A stretch of 64,000 nt of DNA, taken from positions 1 through 64,000 of the forward strand of contig JAJDXM010000085.1 of the NCBI GenBank assembly GCA_022823225.1, written 5' to 3'. Position numbers and translations under genes: made by a program. Under the pieces are notes generated by a model that had not been told where the DNA came from, searched no databases, and saw nothing but the letters and a program-made list of their open reading frames with translations. Below are positions 15,615 to 24,534 of the stretch, piece by piece; within the stretch, counting starts at the first letter, position 1, and each line of letters begins with the position of its first letter. This DNA comes from Gemmatimonadota bacterium (lineage in GTDB: Bacteria; Gemmatimonadota; Gemmatimonadetes; Longimicrobiales; Gaopeijiaceae).

Positions 15615-16778
15615 TCACGGGCGGCGAATGACATATCGAACCAAGTACGGGACATCGAGTTCGTCCTCTTCCACGAACCACAGCGAGTCGGTGCCCGCCC
15701 ACATCATCCTGCCCTGCGGAGGAGGCTCGACGCGCGCAAGGGAACGGCCGAACGCGTCCAGCACCTCCCACTCGGAGGTATCCGCGCCCGTGCGGACGAG
15801 CAGCCAGGTACTGCCATCCGCGCCGGCCTGCACATCCCCCACGGGAGGAAAGAACTCCAGATTCCGATAGGCGCCCTCGAGCACGCGGAGCAGTGGCGCG
15901 CTCAAGTCGCTGCGCTCCTCAAGGTGCCGAGACCGCCACTCGGAAGAGACCGGGATCGGATCGTACGGGATGTCGCGCACCCACGCGGTGTCCGCCGTGG
16001 CGTCGAACCGAATCACACGAAAGGCGTGGGGCTCGGCGCTCATGGCGGCCTCCCGGTGCACGATGACGAATCCCGACCCGTCCGCACTCGGGGCGAACAG
16101 CGACCGGTAGGATTCGGGCAGCCAAGTAACCGTCCTCCCGAGCTTCAACGCGCCCGAACGGCCTGCGAGAACCGACACAGTGTCTCGGGGCGATCCCTGC
16201 GCATTGAGCCGTATCACGTGTTGCGGGCGATCGGGAAAGGCTGCGTCCTCGGTAGCGTACCGAAGGAACGTGACGAGCATGGACCCATCCGCGAGCACAG
16301 CGCGCACGCTCATGTCGCCCATGGAAAGCGTCGGATGGCCCCGGACCCGTATCGAGGAAGCGTAGCGGCCTTCCGGGTCGAAGTACTGCACGCGTCCCCT
16401 GAGCCGGTCGGAGACCCAGACCAGCCCATCGCGGACGCCTATCCCGTTCACCTCCCTGAACTCCCCCGGCCCCTCGCCCCGGCCGCCGAGGAAGCCCTGG
16501 AAGTCGCCCGCGAGGGAGAAGATCCGGAGGCGCTGCTCATGGTGTTGCATCACGAACAGGCGCTCGCCTACAACGATCACATCGCGCACCCAGGTCAATC
16601 CCCGTTCCGGGTCGTGGTGATGGCCGATCCTGATGGTGCGCTCCAAGGTCCACCTCTCACCCTGAGCGGAGCCGGAGCACGGTGAAGCCGCCCAAAGGCA
16701 CGAGCAGCCGAGTGCCGCCACCGCCATGGTGGCCAACCGAGGACCCCCTCCGGGGACCTTTGCGTTAGATCGTGACAC
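15615..16778 (-). CDS. Secreted 6-bladed beta-propeller protein (paralogue 2 of a tandem pair)
   Basis: 387 residues from a GTG at 16778 that overlaps the Cys-rich gene end by 14 bases; the start reads M-S-R-S as in its paralogue. The signal peptide ends S-G-S-A-Q, then G-E-R-W-T-L-E-R-T. The motif G-G-R-G-E-G-P-G-E-F is present, and the C-terminus is again Y-L-V-R-Y-V-I-R-R-P. The frame stays open upstream to 16928, but that part overlaps the Cys-rich gene and has no signal peptide. Pair member of the Cys-rich protein upstream; no catalytic motif seen. Confidence 0.8.
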   Translation of the reverse strand: MSRSNAKVPGGGPRLATMAVAALGCSCLWAASPCSGSAQGERWTLERTIRIGHHHDPERGLTWVRDVIVVGERLFVMQHHEQRLRIFSLAGDFQGFLGGRGEGPGEFREVNGIGVRDGLVWVSDRLRGRVQYFDPEGRYASSIRVRGHPTLSMGDMSVRAVLADGSMLVTFLRYATEDAAFPDRPQHVIRLNAQGSPRDTVSVLAGRSGALKLGRTVTWLPESYRSLFAPSADGSGFVIVHREAAMSAEPHAFRVIRFDATADTAWVRDIPYDPIPVSSEWRSRHLEERSDLSAPLLRVLEGAYRNLEFFPPVGDVQAGADGSTWLLVRTGADTSEWEVLDAFGRSLARVEPPPQGRMMWAGTDSLWFVEEDELDVPYLVRYVIRRP

Positions 16779-17235
16779 GTCGGAGTCCAGCACGTATTTC
16801 GGTGATGCGCGCCAGCGAGTAACGCCGTTGGACGATGGCACCGGTGCATGCTTGCCGCGCGACTGCCCAGGACTTTTCGGCGGCGGGCACGACGAGCTGC
16901 TGCCACCAGGGGATCTCCACCCCACCAACCGCGCCCGTCACCACCCCTGAAGCCCAATGCAAAGCCTCATGCATCGCCCTGCCGTCGAAACCAGGATCGG
17001 CGACGCAATCCGGCTCATCGCTGCTCATCGCGCAGTCCTGGTGCGGCTTCACGACCAAGCACGTGTCGTAGCCATCGCCTTCCAGTTTTGGCACGCACTC
17101 CGGCGGACCGTTGTCCTCCTTCACGCACTCGGTGCACCCCTCCTCTTGGGCGGCGACGCTTTCCGGCATCCCGGACACACCGAGTGCGAACAGCGCCGCG
17201 AGGACCGGGAGCAGGGAGCTTGTTGCATTACGCAT
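16765..17235 (-). CDS. Secreted Cys-rich protein paired with a propeller
   Basis: 156 residues. The signal peptide (M-R-N-A-T-S-S-L-L-P-V-L-A-A-L-F-A-L) ends about V-A-A-Q. The mature part has seven Cys, beginning G-C-T-E-C, a middle region with P-W-W, and a C-terminal block C-T-G-A-I-V-Q-R-R-Y-S followed by A-R-I-T-E-I. The block and the C-x-E-C start are shared with the product of 15052-15541. The ATG overlaps the stop of the upstream gene by 8 bases (ATGCGTAA). Unknown family; by architecture the small partner of the propeller downstream. Confidence 0.7.
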   Translation of the reverse strand: MRNATSSLLPVLAALFALGVSGMPESVAAQEEGCTECVKEDNGPPECVPKLEGDGYDTCLVVKPHQDCAMSSDEPDCVADPGFDGRAMHEALHWASGVVTGAVGGVEIPWWQQLVVPAAEKSWAVARQACTGAIVQRRYSLARITEIRAGLRRVTI

Positions 17236-18508
17236 CGGAGTTTCTCCTTTCGGGAAGTGACCCACTGCCTGCGGGGGCGCGGAGTCGCCACCGCCAGGAA
17301 TACAACACGATTTCGCTCGCTTCGAACGTCCGTAACGCAGCAAGAATCCGGGCGTGGGAGGCCACGGCGACAAGACCGAAGGGGGCTTGCAAGACTCGAC
17401 TAGACACGACATCACCCCTATCGTCGTACGTAACCAGCAGACGATCATCGCTCGTGACGTCCGCGATGACCTGGACCACGCCGGGTGCGACGGAGAGCGC
17501 ACTCAAGCCCATCCATCTTGGAGGGGGGTCTCGTTCGGCGGTTCCATTCGACGGGGGACGGTCTGGCTGCATCCCCGCAACAACATCTCCGTCAACGCCG
17601 ATCCTCCACACCAGGAAAGGTGAATCGCGAAGCGCGACCAGGGCGTCGGTGCCGGCGGTCGCCAGGAACGCTCGATCGGGCGAAGCGGCGAGCGGCATCA
17701 CGTGCTTGGGACTCGACACTCCGTCGCCGGGCAGGAAATGTAGAGCTGCGTCTTCGCCCGTTCCCTCGGCCAGCAGCCACCAGCCACCGTCCCCCAAAGC
17801 AGCCGAACGGATGCCGGAAACCGGAATGACCCTTGACGTACGATGTTTCCAACTCCCCCACTCGACCGCCGACACCCTTCCTCCGGCGTGGATGATGCCG
17901 AGCGTGGAGTCGTCGAGAAATGCGACGCCCGCGATCTCCTCGGGTGGCAGGCGCTCACGGGGAACCGACCGGGCACCTCCAACACCGCGTTCGAAGTACA
18001 GGAAGCCCCTCGGCCGGGACCCCCAGACGACCACGCGGGCACCGCTCGGGGAAAGCGCTGCTCCCTCGACGGTCATCCCGAGCGGAAGAGTGTAAGTGGC
18101 TATTTCCGTAAGTTCAAGTGCGATATCCGATTGCGTGCGGACCGGGGGACGATTCGGATCGCTGGCGATCGCGTGCCTCGTGAGCGTGACCCGCATCGGG
18201 GCAGCATCTTTCGATTCATCCGCTGCGCGCTCCACCGCTTCGGCAGGCCTTCCGGCCTCCCGCGGCTCCTCGTCGAATCCTGCGCTTCCGTACTCCGAGA
18301 CATTCAGTGCCTCCTCTCTCCTGCACCCCGGAAGGGTTGCTGAACTACTGTCCAGGGAAACCGGGGGCACTATCGTCTCGACCTCTGCCAGGATTTGATT
18401 CGCTGACGTGCGCAACGCAACGTGCCGATAGGCTACCCAAATGACCGTCAGAACGACAATCATTCCCGTTACCCAACGGCCAATACGATCAGTCGCCATG
18501 GTGGGCAT
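17228..18508 (-). CDS. Membrane-anchored propeller-like protein, first gene of the long Cys-rich/propeller string
   Basis: About 426 residues from the ATG at 18508 (a TTG at 18532 is the longer option). One transmembrane segment (about 10-27, W-V-T-G-M-I-V-V-L-T-V-I-W-V-A) is followed by an acidic, probably disordered region with one Cys, then a domain with W-G-S-, L-S-P-S-G-A-R-V-V-V-type repeats suggesting WD40/propeller blades. It lacks the G-E-G-P-G-E-F signature of the other six. It starts about 63 bases after promoter element C and is coupled to the Cys-rich gene behind it. A sensor or scaffold role is possible; nothing shows it directly. Confidence 0.6.
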   Translation of the reverse strand: MPTMATDRIGRWVTGMIVVLTVIWVAYRHVALRTSANQILAEVETIVPPVSLDSSSATLPGCRREEALNVSEYGSAGFDEEPREAGRPAEAVERAADESKDAAPMRVTLTRHAIASDPNRPPVRTQSDIALELTEIATYTLPLGMTVEGAALSPSGARVVVWGSRPRGFLYFERGVGGARSVPRERLPPEEIAGVAFLDDSTLGIIHAGGRVSAVEWGSWKHRTSRVIPVSGIRSAALGDGGWWLLAEGTGEDAALHFLPGDGVSSPKHVMPLAASPDRAFLATAGTDALVALRDSPFLVWRIGVDGDVVAGMQPDRPPSNGTAERDPPPRWMGLSALSVAPGVVQVIADVTSDDRLLVTYDDRGDVVSSRVLQAPFGLVAVASHARILAALRTFEASEIVLYSWRWRLRAPAGSGSLPERRNSDA

Positions 18509-18570
18509 CGTCCCGTGCGTCCTCTCGGCCAATCAGCACTAGTGGCGGCTCTTGCCACTCGACCTACTGG

Positions 18571-18603
18571 TTAATAGACACATCTCAGGACGAAAACGTG
18601 CAA
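18571..18603 (-). promoter_or_regulatory. 33-bp promoter-like element, copy C
   Basis: Third copy of the TTGCACG ... GTGTCTATTAA element, with 21 bases between TTGCAC and TATTAA. It precedes the string 18508 to 10212 (membrane-anchored propeller-like protein, two Cys-rich/propeller pairs, small membrane protein, CcdA-like, Tat Cys-rich, propeller, MauE-like, MauD-like). It lies in the short gap after the ankyrin gene stop at 18635. Most similar to copy A in the middle part. Confidence 0.6.
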
Positions 18604-18634
18604 CGCGGTCCCCGAGAACGTTCCCCGCGCCCCC

Positions 18635-20515
18635 TCAGCAGCTCACGCAACGATGATTGTTCTTCGCCCCCAGCCGCTCCAGCAGCACCACCGTCTCGAC
18701 GAATGGCTGGATCCGCTGGACCGGCCCGTTCGCCATGTCCACCGTCGTCTGCCCGCTCCGCGCCACCGCAGTAACGTCCGCCCCCTGCTCCACCAGGTAC
18801 AGGATCATCTCGTTGTCGCCGCGGGCGGCGGCATGGTGGACCGGGGTGTAGCCGTTGTGGTCGCGGGTGTTGACGTCGGCGCCGAGTTCCTCCACCAGGA
18901 ACCTCATGGTGGGCATCCAGCCGTCGGGGGCGTGGCGGTGCGAGTTGCCGGCGAACCCCTGGCCGTAGCCGACGCCGGCGGCTGCGTGGATGGGGTGCAC
19001 GGCGGGGCCCCCGATGGGGACGGGGGGAAGGCCTGAGGGGTCCGTTTCGTCGCCGCCGCCGCCGAAGCTGCGCCGGGGGACCTTGATGGTGGGGAGATGG
19101 GCGTCGGCGCCGTACTCCAGGAGGAGCTTCATGGCGGGGACGTCGGTGGCGTGGGCGGCGCGCCAGAAGGGGGTCGCGCCGGTGCGGTCGACCCCTAGGA
19201 GGTCGCGGTTGTAGGTGGTGAACCAGAGGGTGCGGTTCAGGCGGGCGTTGACGTCGGCGCCGGCGTCGAGGAGCGCGCGCATCAGCTCCAGGTAGCCGGT
19301 CGTCTGCTGCTCGTAGGCGAGCGGCTGCGGGTGCCGGGCCTTGGGCGCCCAGTGCACGTTCAGCACCGCGTAGAGCGGGGTGGCGCCGGCGTCGCTGGCG
19401 AGTGTGGGATCGGCGCCGCGCTCGAGGAGTTCAAGGACGAGGTCGAAGTAGCCGTTGATGGCGGCGATCAGCATCGGCGTGGTGTTGTCGGCCGCGCTGG
19501 GGAGGTCGATGGGGACACCGCCGTCGAGGAGGGCCATGACGGTAAGGCTGTGGCCTTCCCGGGCGGCGAGGTGGATCGCCGAAAGGCCGCCGTGCCAGCT
19601 GACCAGGTCCGCGTAGTTGAGGGGGATGGGCTCGCCGGTGCGGCGGCGGGCCTCCAACGCCTCCTGCACGGCGTCCCGCGCCTGCGCCTCCCGGGAAGTT
19701 GCAGGCGCGGACGACCCCCGCGGCGTCGCCCCCGCGACCCCGGACTCGACCGGGTAGCTCTGCGCGTCCTGCCCGCCCCGCAACGCCGCAAGTTCGGTCC
19801 GGCGCCGCCGCTCGGACTCGCGGTCGAGGATGTCGCGCTCCACCAGGTCCATCACACGGGCCGTGACCCGCGCATCGGCCCCCGCCTCAAGCAGGGCGAC
19901 CACCGCATTGGTGCGCCCCAGCGCCGAGGCGAACATCAGCGGTGTCTGCCCCCACTCGGGTTCCCGCGCGTCCACGACCGCGCCCCCGCGCACCAATGCC
20001 GTCACGGCCCCCACATCACCCGAGGCGGCGGCAAAGTGGAGCGGTGCGGCCCCCGTCTCCGTCACGGCAGCCACATCGGCGCCCGCCTCGACGAGCATCG
20101 CGACGACCTCCCCCCGCCCCGCCCTCCCCGCCACGTGGAGCGGCCGGTGCGCCCCCAATCGCGTCGCCGCCTCGAGGTCGGCCCCCGCATCGATCAGCAT
20201 CCGCGCGATCTCTGCGTTCCCGTTCAGCGCCGCCCAGTGCAGCCCCGTCATCCCGTCGCCCCGGGGCGCGTCCACGTCCGCCCCCTCGGCGATCAGCGCC
20301 CGCACGGCCTCCGCGTCATCGCGCATCGCGGCATCGGCCACCGGCGAGTCGGACACGCGCTCACCCTCGGCGACAACCGGCGAGTCGAACGCGCGCACGC
20401 CCCCGGCGGCCACCGGCCAATCGGCCAGCCACACGCACCCGGCGGCCACCACCACCCCCACCAGATCCCTGCGCAGCCTGACCAGCCCGCCCATCGCTCC
20501 GCCCAGCCTGCCCAT
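18635..20515 (-). CDS. Secreted ankyrin-repeat protein (module copy 1)
   Basis: 626 residues with an N-terminal hydrophobic segment (V-G-V-V-V-A-A-G-C-V-W-L) and about ten ankyrin repeats (G-x-T-P-L-x-x-A, L-L-x-x-G-A-D-x-N patterns), separated by a charged linker near the middle. It ends H-R-C-V-S-C; the paralogue at 24535-26310 ends N-C-V-S-C. The ATG at 20515 shares a base with the stop of the DUF1552 gene (TGATG); the open frame reaches much further upstream but there it is a shadow of that gene. Ankyrin repeats bind proteins; the partner is presumably a product of the same operon. Confidence 0.8.
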   Translation of the reverse strand: MGRLGGAMGGLVRLRRDLVGVVVAAGCVWLADWPVAAGGVRAFDSPVVAEGERVSDSPVADAAMRDDAEAVRALIAEGADVDAPRGDGMTGLHWAALNGNAEIARMLIDAGADLEAATRLGAHRPLHVAGRAGRGEVVAMLVEAGADVAAVTETGAAPLHFAAASGDVGAVTALVRGGAVVDAREPEWGQTPLMFASALGRTNAVVALLEAGADARVTARVMDLVERDILDRESERRRRTELAALRGGQDAQSYPVESGVAGATPRGSSAPATSREAQARDAVQEALEARRRTGEPIPLNYADLVSWHGGLSAIHLAAREGHSLTVMALLDGGVPIDLPSAADNTTPMLIAAINGYFDLVLELLERGADPTLASDAGATPLYAVLNVHWAPKARHPQPLAYEQQTTGYLELMRALLDAGADVNARLNRTLWFTTYNRDLLGVDRTGATPFWRAAHATDVPAMKLLLEYGADAHLPTIKVPRRSFGGGGDETDPSGLPPVPIGGPAVHPIHAAAGVGYGQGFAGNSHRHAPDGWMPTMRFLVEELGADVNTRDHNGYTPVHHAAARGDNEMILYLVEQGADVTAVARSGQTTVDMANGPVQRIQPFVETVVLLERLGAKNNHRCVSC

Positions 20516-21909
20516 CACCCCGACAGCCCGAACGCGCCCGTGCTGTTCCCGAAGCTCGTCACGTCGTCCATCCCCAGCTTGTGCATGAGGCTGAGCATGA
20601 CGTTCGCCATCGGCGTTCCGGGAGCGGCGCGCAGGTGGAGGTTGCCGTCGAGGCGGCCGTTCGCCCCTCCGACCACGAAGAGCGGACAGCGCTTGTGATT
20701 GTGGACGTTCGAGTCGCCCATCGGCGAGCCGTAGACGACCATGGTCTTGTCGAGCAGGCTGGCGTCCCCCTCCTGGGTGCTCGCGAGCCGCTCCAGGAAG
20801 TAGGGGACCAGCCCCACGTGGTACCGGTTGATCTCGGCGAACTCGAGCACGTTGTCGGGCCGGCCGCCGTGGTGCGACGACGGGTGGAAGCCCTTCTCCA
20901 CCCCGCTCTCCGGGTAGACCCGGCTCGACGCGTCGCGTCCCATCTTGAAGGAGAAGATTCCCGTAACGTCGGACTCGAAGGCGAGCGCCTGCAGGTCGAA
21001 CATCAGCTTGACGTGCTCGTCGAAGGAGTCGGGCACGCCGGCTGGCGCCCCGGGCAGCGCGCGCTCCTCCCCGCTTTCGTTCCGCGCCACCACGCGCGCG
21101 ATCCGCCGTTCGATCTCGCGGATGTCGGTCAGGTAGCGGTCCACCCGCTGCCCGTCGACCGGATCGAGCTGCCGCTTGAGCGCGTTCACCTCGCCGACGA
21201 TGAAGTCGAGCACGCTGCTGCTCGTCCGCCGCCTGGCCGCGCGGGCCTCGGGCGTGCCGCCGGCCCCGAAGAGCTGGTCGAAGGCGACGCGCGGGTCCCG
21301 CACCATCGGCAGCGGCTGGTCGGGCGCGGCCCACGAGATCGTGTCGGTGTAGACGCAGGCATACCCGTAGGCGCAGCCCCCCGCCTGGTCCACGTTCTCG
21401 ATGCACAGCTGCATGGACGGTATCGGCGTGTCCTGGCCAAAGCGCTGGGCGTAGAGCTGGTCGAGCGAAGTGCCGACCCAGACGTCCGAACTCTCGGTCT
21501 GCTTGGGATGCGACTGCGTCAGGAAGGTCGCGCTGGAGCGGAAGTGGTCCCCGCCGATCTCCTTGGGCCTGGTGGCCTCCGCGCCCTCCACGTCGGTGTC
21601 GCTGATGATCGTGAGCTGGTCGCGCCAGGGCTCCAGCGAACTGAGCACACTCGGCCCGAAGTCGAAGTCGCGGCCCGTCTCCGGGGGCGACCAGAGGTGC
21701 TGGCTCGCGCCCCACGCGTTGCTCCCCGCCGACCCGTGCACCATCTCGATCGCGACCAGGCGGGTGCGGTCGAGCGAGGTGCGCGCCCGGGTCACGGCCC
21801 ACCGTTCGCGCGCCGGGACCATCGCGTCCAGGAACGGAAGCGCCACGCTGGCACCGAGGCCGCGCAGGAAGGTTCGGCGCGCGAGGTGCCTTCCGGTGAT
21901 CAGGTGCAT
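20515..21909 (-). CDS. Tat-exported DUF1552 protein (module copy 1)
   Basis: 464 residues with a Tat signal (A-R-R-T-F-L-R-G-L-G, residues 10-19) and the family body: M-V-H-G-S-A-G-S-N near the start, G-G-D-H-F-R-S-S-A-T-F-L-T, C-A-Y-G-Y-A-C, S-S-H-H-G-G and D-N-V-H-N-H-K-R-C in the last third. DUF1552 proteins are nearly always encoded beside DUF1592 proteins, as here; their reaction is not established. Conserved His/Asp-rich motifs and remote similarity to sulfatase-like folds suggest a metal-dependent role, but that is inference. Stop and ankyrin start overlap by one base. Confidence 0.85.
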   Translation of the reverse strand: MHLITGRHLARRTFLRGLGASVALPFLDAMVPARERWAVTRARTSLDRTRLVAIEMVHGSAGSNAWGASQHLWSPPETGRDFDFGPSVLSSLEPWRDQLTIISDTDVEGAEATRPKEIGGDHFRSSATFLTQSHPKQTESSDVWVGTSLDQLYAQRFGQDTPIPSMQLCIENVDQAGGCAYGYACVYTDTISWAAPDQPLPMVRDPRVAFDQLFGAGGTPEARAARRRTSSSVLDFIVGEVNALKRQLDPVDGQRVDRYLTDIREIERRIARVVARNESGEERALPGAPAGVPDSFDEHVKLMFDLQALAFESDVTGIFSFKMGRDASSRVYPESGVEKGFHPSSHHGGRPDNVLEFAEINRYHVGLVPYFLERLASTQEGDASLLDKTMVVYGSPMGDSNVHNHKRCPLFVVGGANGRLDGNLHLRAAPGTPMANVMLSLMHKLGMDDVTSFGNSTGAFGLSG

Positions 21910-21914
21910 TCCCG

Positions 21915-24485
21915 TCAGCCTCCGTTTCCGTTCGCCGGCCCGCCGTCGGCCGCGGCCGGGACAGCCTTCATCAGGAAGGCGTCGCTGCCGGCCACCCCGA
22001 CGACGAACGCCGAAATCCGGTACTCCTCCTCCGCCGCCTGCCGCACGATCCGCCGCACGGCCGGCATGTCATAGTACTCCAGCCTCCGCCCGAGCGCATA
22101 CGCCATCAGGTTCTCGGTGAAGGTGCGCAGCAGCGGCTCCGGGCGCTTCAGCAGCGCGGCCCTCAGCTCCGAGGGCGTCGAGATCGGCGTTCCGTCGTAG
22201 AAGTCGGACGCCGCGTCGATCGGCACTCCCCCGTCGCGGATCCGCCAGGCCCCGCTCACGTCGTAGTTCTCGAGCGCGAGGCCGATCGGGTCGATCATGC
22301 GGTGGCAGGCGTTGCAGGTGGGACTCGCCGCGTGCATCTCCAGCCGCTCGCGCACGGTCAGCAGACGCCCGTCCTCGACGGCCTCCTCCTCCAGCTCGGG
22401 CACGTCCGGCGGCGGGGGCGGGGGCGGCGTCCCGAGGAGCACCTCCATCACCCACTTGCCCCTCAGCACCGGCGACGTGCGCCCCGCATGCGACGTCAGC
22501 GTCAGCATGCTGCCGTGCCCGAGGATCCCCCGCCGTTCGGCGTCCACCTGGCGGACGCGCCGGAAGTGGTCCCCCGCCACGTCCGGGATCCCGTAGTGGC
22601 GGGCCAGCCGCTCGTTCACGAAGGTATAGTCGGCGGTGTAGAGATCGAGGACGGGGCGGTCTTCGCGGACGAGGTTCTCGAAGAAGACCTCCGTCTCCTT
22701 CAGCATCGCCCGCTTGAGGGGCTCGTCGAAGTCCGGGTTGACGCGGACGTCCGGCTGGATCTTCTCCAGGTCCTGAAGCCGGAACCACTGGCCGGCAAAG
22801 CGGGTGGACAGCGCTCTGGCTCGGGGGTCGCGAAGCATCCGGCGGACCTGCGCTTCGAGATCGGCCGGATCGGAGAGGCGGCCGGCCGCGGCGGCGGACA
22901 TCAGCTGCCCGTCCGGCCCCGAGCCCCAGAGGAAGAAGGAAAGCCGCGCGGCAAGGTCGTAGTCGCCGAGGCGGTAGGATCCGTGGGCGTCGGTGGCTCC
23001 GCGGGCCTCGTCGCCGGCTCCTCGACCGCCGGCTCCGCCGTCTCCCGGCTCCTCGATCCGGAACACGAAGTGCGGACTCGCCAGAATCCCCTCAACCGCC
23101 GTCCGCACGCCCCCCTCGAACCCCTCCTCCGCCGCCCCCGCCTCGTACAGCCCCATCAGCCCGGCGACGTTCGCCTCGCTCAGCGGACGCCTGTACGCCC
23201 GCGTCCCCAGCCGCGTCACGATCTCGCGCGCACAGGCCCGCACCTCCGCCTCGTCCGCCTCGGGCCCGGGACGGCACGAGAAGACCGCCGCGCGGCTCGG
23301 CGTCTCGGAGACCCCCTGCGCGTCGTACGGCCCCCCGATCGCGAGGTCGCGCAGGTGCGGAAGCACGGTGAAGCCGTAGCTGCCCGCGATGCTGGTGCTG
23401 GCGAGCGACCAGTCGTGCGGCGAGATCAGGTCCTGCAGCGGCCCCTCGGTGCGGCGAATGAACGCCGCCGACACCTGGCGCGGCCCGGCCCGCACGAAGA
23501 CCCGCCCGGAGCGGATGTTCAGCCCGTCCGGATCCGACGCGTGCATCCAGCGGTTGACCTCCAGGACCTCCGCCGGCCCGCCGTCGATCGATATCTCGAG
23601 CAGTTCGGGCTCGCCTTCGCGGGTGTGGAGCGCGTTGCGGCCGTTGCCGACGAGCGCGCCCGTGGTCTCGTGGTGGAACGATACGCGGAATTCGTAGTGG
23701 CCGTCGGCGGGGAAGTTGTGCAGGACGGAGACACCGCCCCGGGTGCCGTACGGCGCGCCCTCGACGCGCTCGGATTGCGAATCCCAGCGCGATACCCGGT
23801 AGGTGGCCTCGCTCGGAGTCACGTGGGGGTCGCCGATCGCGAGCCGGCTGATCTCGGCGGCGGCGCGCAGGTAGCCGTCGGTGAGGGTGGCGGACAGCAG
23901 CTGCGCGTCCGCGATGTTGTCGAAGTTGGCGCTCCTGGTGTCCAGCGGCAGGTACGCGCCCGCGTCGATCTCAAGGTCGAGCAGGTCGCGGATGGAGGCG
24001 CCGTACTCCGCGCGGTTGAGGCGCTGGAAGGTGCGGCGGCCGGGGTTGGGGTTCGCGGCGGCCGCTCGGTCCATCTGCCCCTCCAGCGATTCGACCAGCG
24101 CCAGCAGCGTCTCGTCGTCGGGCCGGCTGTTCCCCGGCGGCGGCATCAGCCCCGCGCGCAGCTTGCGGATCATCTTCTCGGTGAGCTCGCCGTTCGCGGG
24201 GGCGTTCGCCGCATCATACTCCTCGAGCGACATGTTGCCCAGCAGCCGCCGCTCGTTGTGGCAGCGCACGCAGTACTCCTCGATGACCTCGTTGTCGGTG
24301 GGGGTGGCGACGCCGGCGGCGGGGGGGGCTGCCATTCGCGCGGGCCCGGCCAGCCCGGCATCGGCGGCGCCTGCCCTCCCGGCCGGCACCGGCACCAGCG
24401 AGCGGTCCGGCCCCGCGGCGGGCGCAACCGCGAACCCGGCCACCAGAACGCCCGCCGCCGCAACCGGAATCGCGAACTTCAGCAC
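21915..24485 (-). CDS. Secreted DUF1592/DUF1587/DUF1588/DUF1585 protein with a c-type heme motif (module copy 1)
   Basis: 856 residues from a GTG at 24485 with a signal peptide. An N-terminal planctomycete-type cytochrome c domain carries C-V-R-C-H (72-76), so covalent heme is expected. Then come DUF1587 (F-x-R-L-N-R-A-E-Y), a carbohydrate-binding-like beta domain, DUF1592 (A-Y-R-R-P-L), DUF1588 (R-x-G-I-L-G-H, T-S-P-V-L-R-G-K-W-V) and DUF1585 at the C-terminus (the G-R-R-L-E-Y-Y-D region). A C-N-A-C-H-R motif near residue 720 may bind a second heme. It is first in the operon. Similar proteins occur in organisms degrading complex polymers; the substrate here is unknown. Confidence 0.85.
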   Translation of the reverse strand: MLKFAIPVAAAGVLVAGFAVAPAAGPDRSLVPVPAGRAGAADAGLAGPARMAAPPAAGVATPTDNEVIEEYCVRCHNERRLLGNMSLEEYDAANAPANGELTEKMIRKLRAGLMPPPGNSRPDDETLLALVESLEGQMDRAAAANPNPGRRTFQRLNRAEYGASIRDLLDLEIDAGAYLPLDTRSANFDNIADAQLLSATLTDGYLRAAAEISRLAIGDPHVTPSEATYRVSRWDSQSERVEGAPYGTRGGVSVLHNFPADGHYEFRVSFHHETTGALVGNGRNALHTREGEPELLEISIDGGPAEVLEVNRWMHASDPDGLNIRSGRVFVRAGPRQVSAAFIRRTEGPLQDLISPHDWSLASTSIAGSYGFTVLPHLRDLAIGGPYDAQGVSETPSRAAVFSCRPGPEADEAEVRACAREIVTRLGTRAYRRPLSEANVAGLMGLYEAGAAEEGFEGGVRTAVEGILASPHFVFRIEEPGDGGAGGRGAGDEARGATDAHGSYRLGDYDLAARLSFFLWGSGPDGQLMSAAAAGRLSDPADLEAQVRRMLRDPRARALSTRFAGQWFRLQDLEKIQPDVRVNPDFDEPLKRAMLKETEVFFENLVREDRPVLDLYTADYTFVNERLARHYGIPDVAGDHFRRVRQVDAERRGILGHGSMLTLTSHAGRTSPVLRGKWVMEVLLGTPPPPPPPDVPELEEEAVEDGRLLTVRERLEMHAASPTCNACHRMIDPIGLALENYDVSGAWRIRDGGVPIDAASDFYDGTPISTPSELRAALLKRPEPLLRTFTENLMAYALGRRLEYYDMPAVRRIVRQAAEEEYRISAFVVGVAGSDAFLMKAVPAAADGGPANGNGG

Positions 24486-24534
24486 GGCCCGCTTCCGCGT
24501 AGTATCATCGCGTCCGCCCAGGTAGTATCACCCA

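Noticed and set aside
18635-21802. A 1055-codon minus-strand frame
   Set aside because: Only the part up to 20515 is ankyrin protein; the rest is the DUF1552 gene in the wrong phase.
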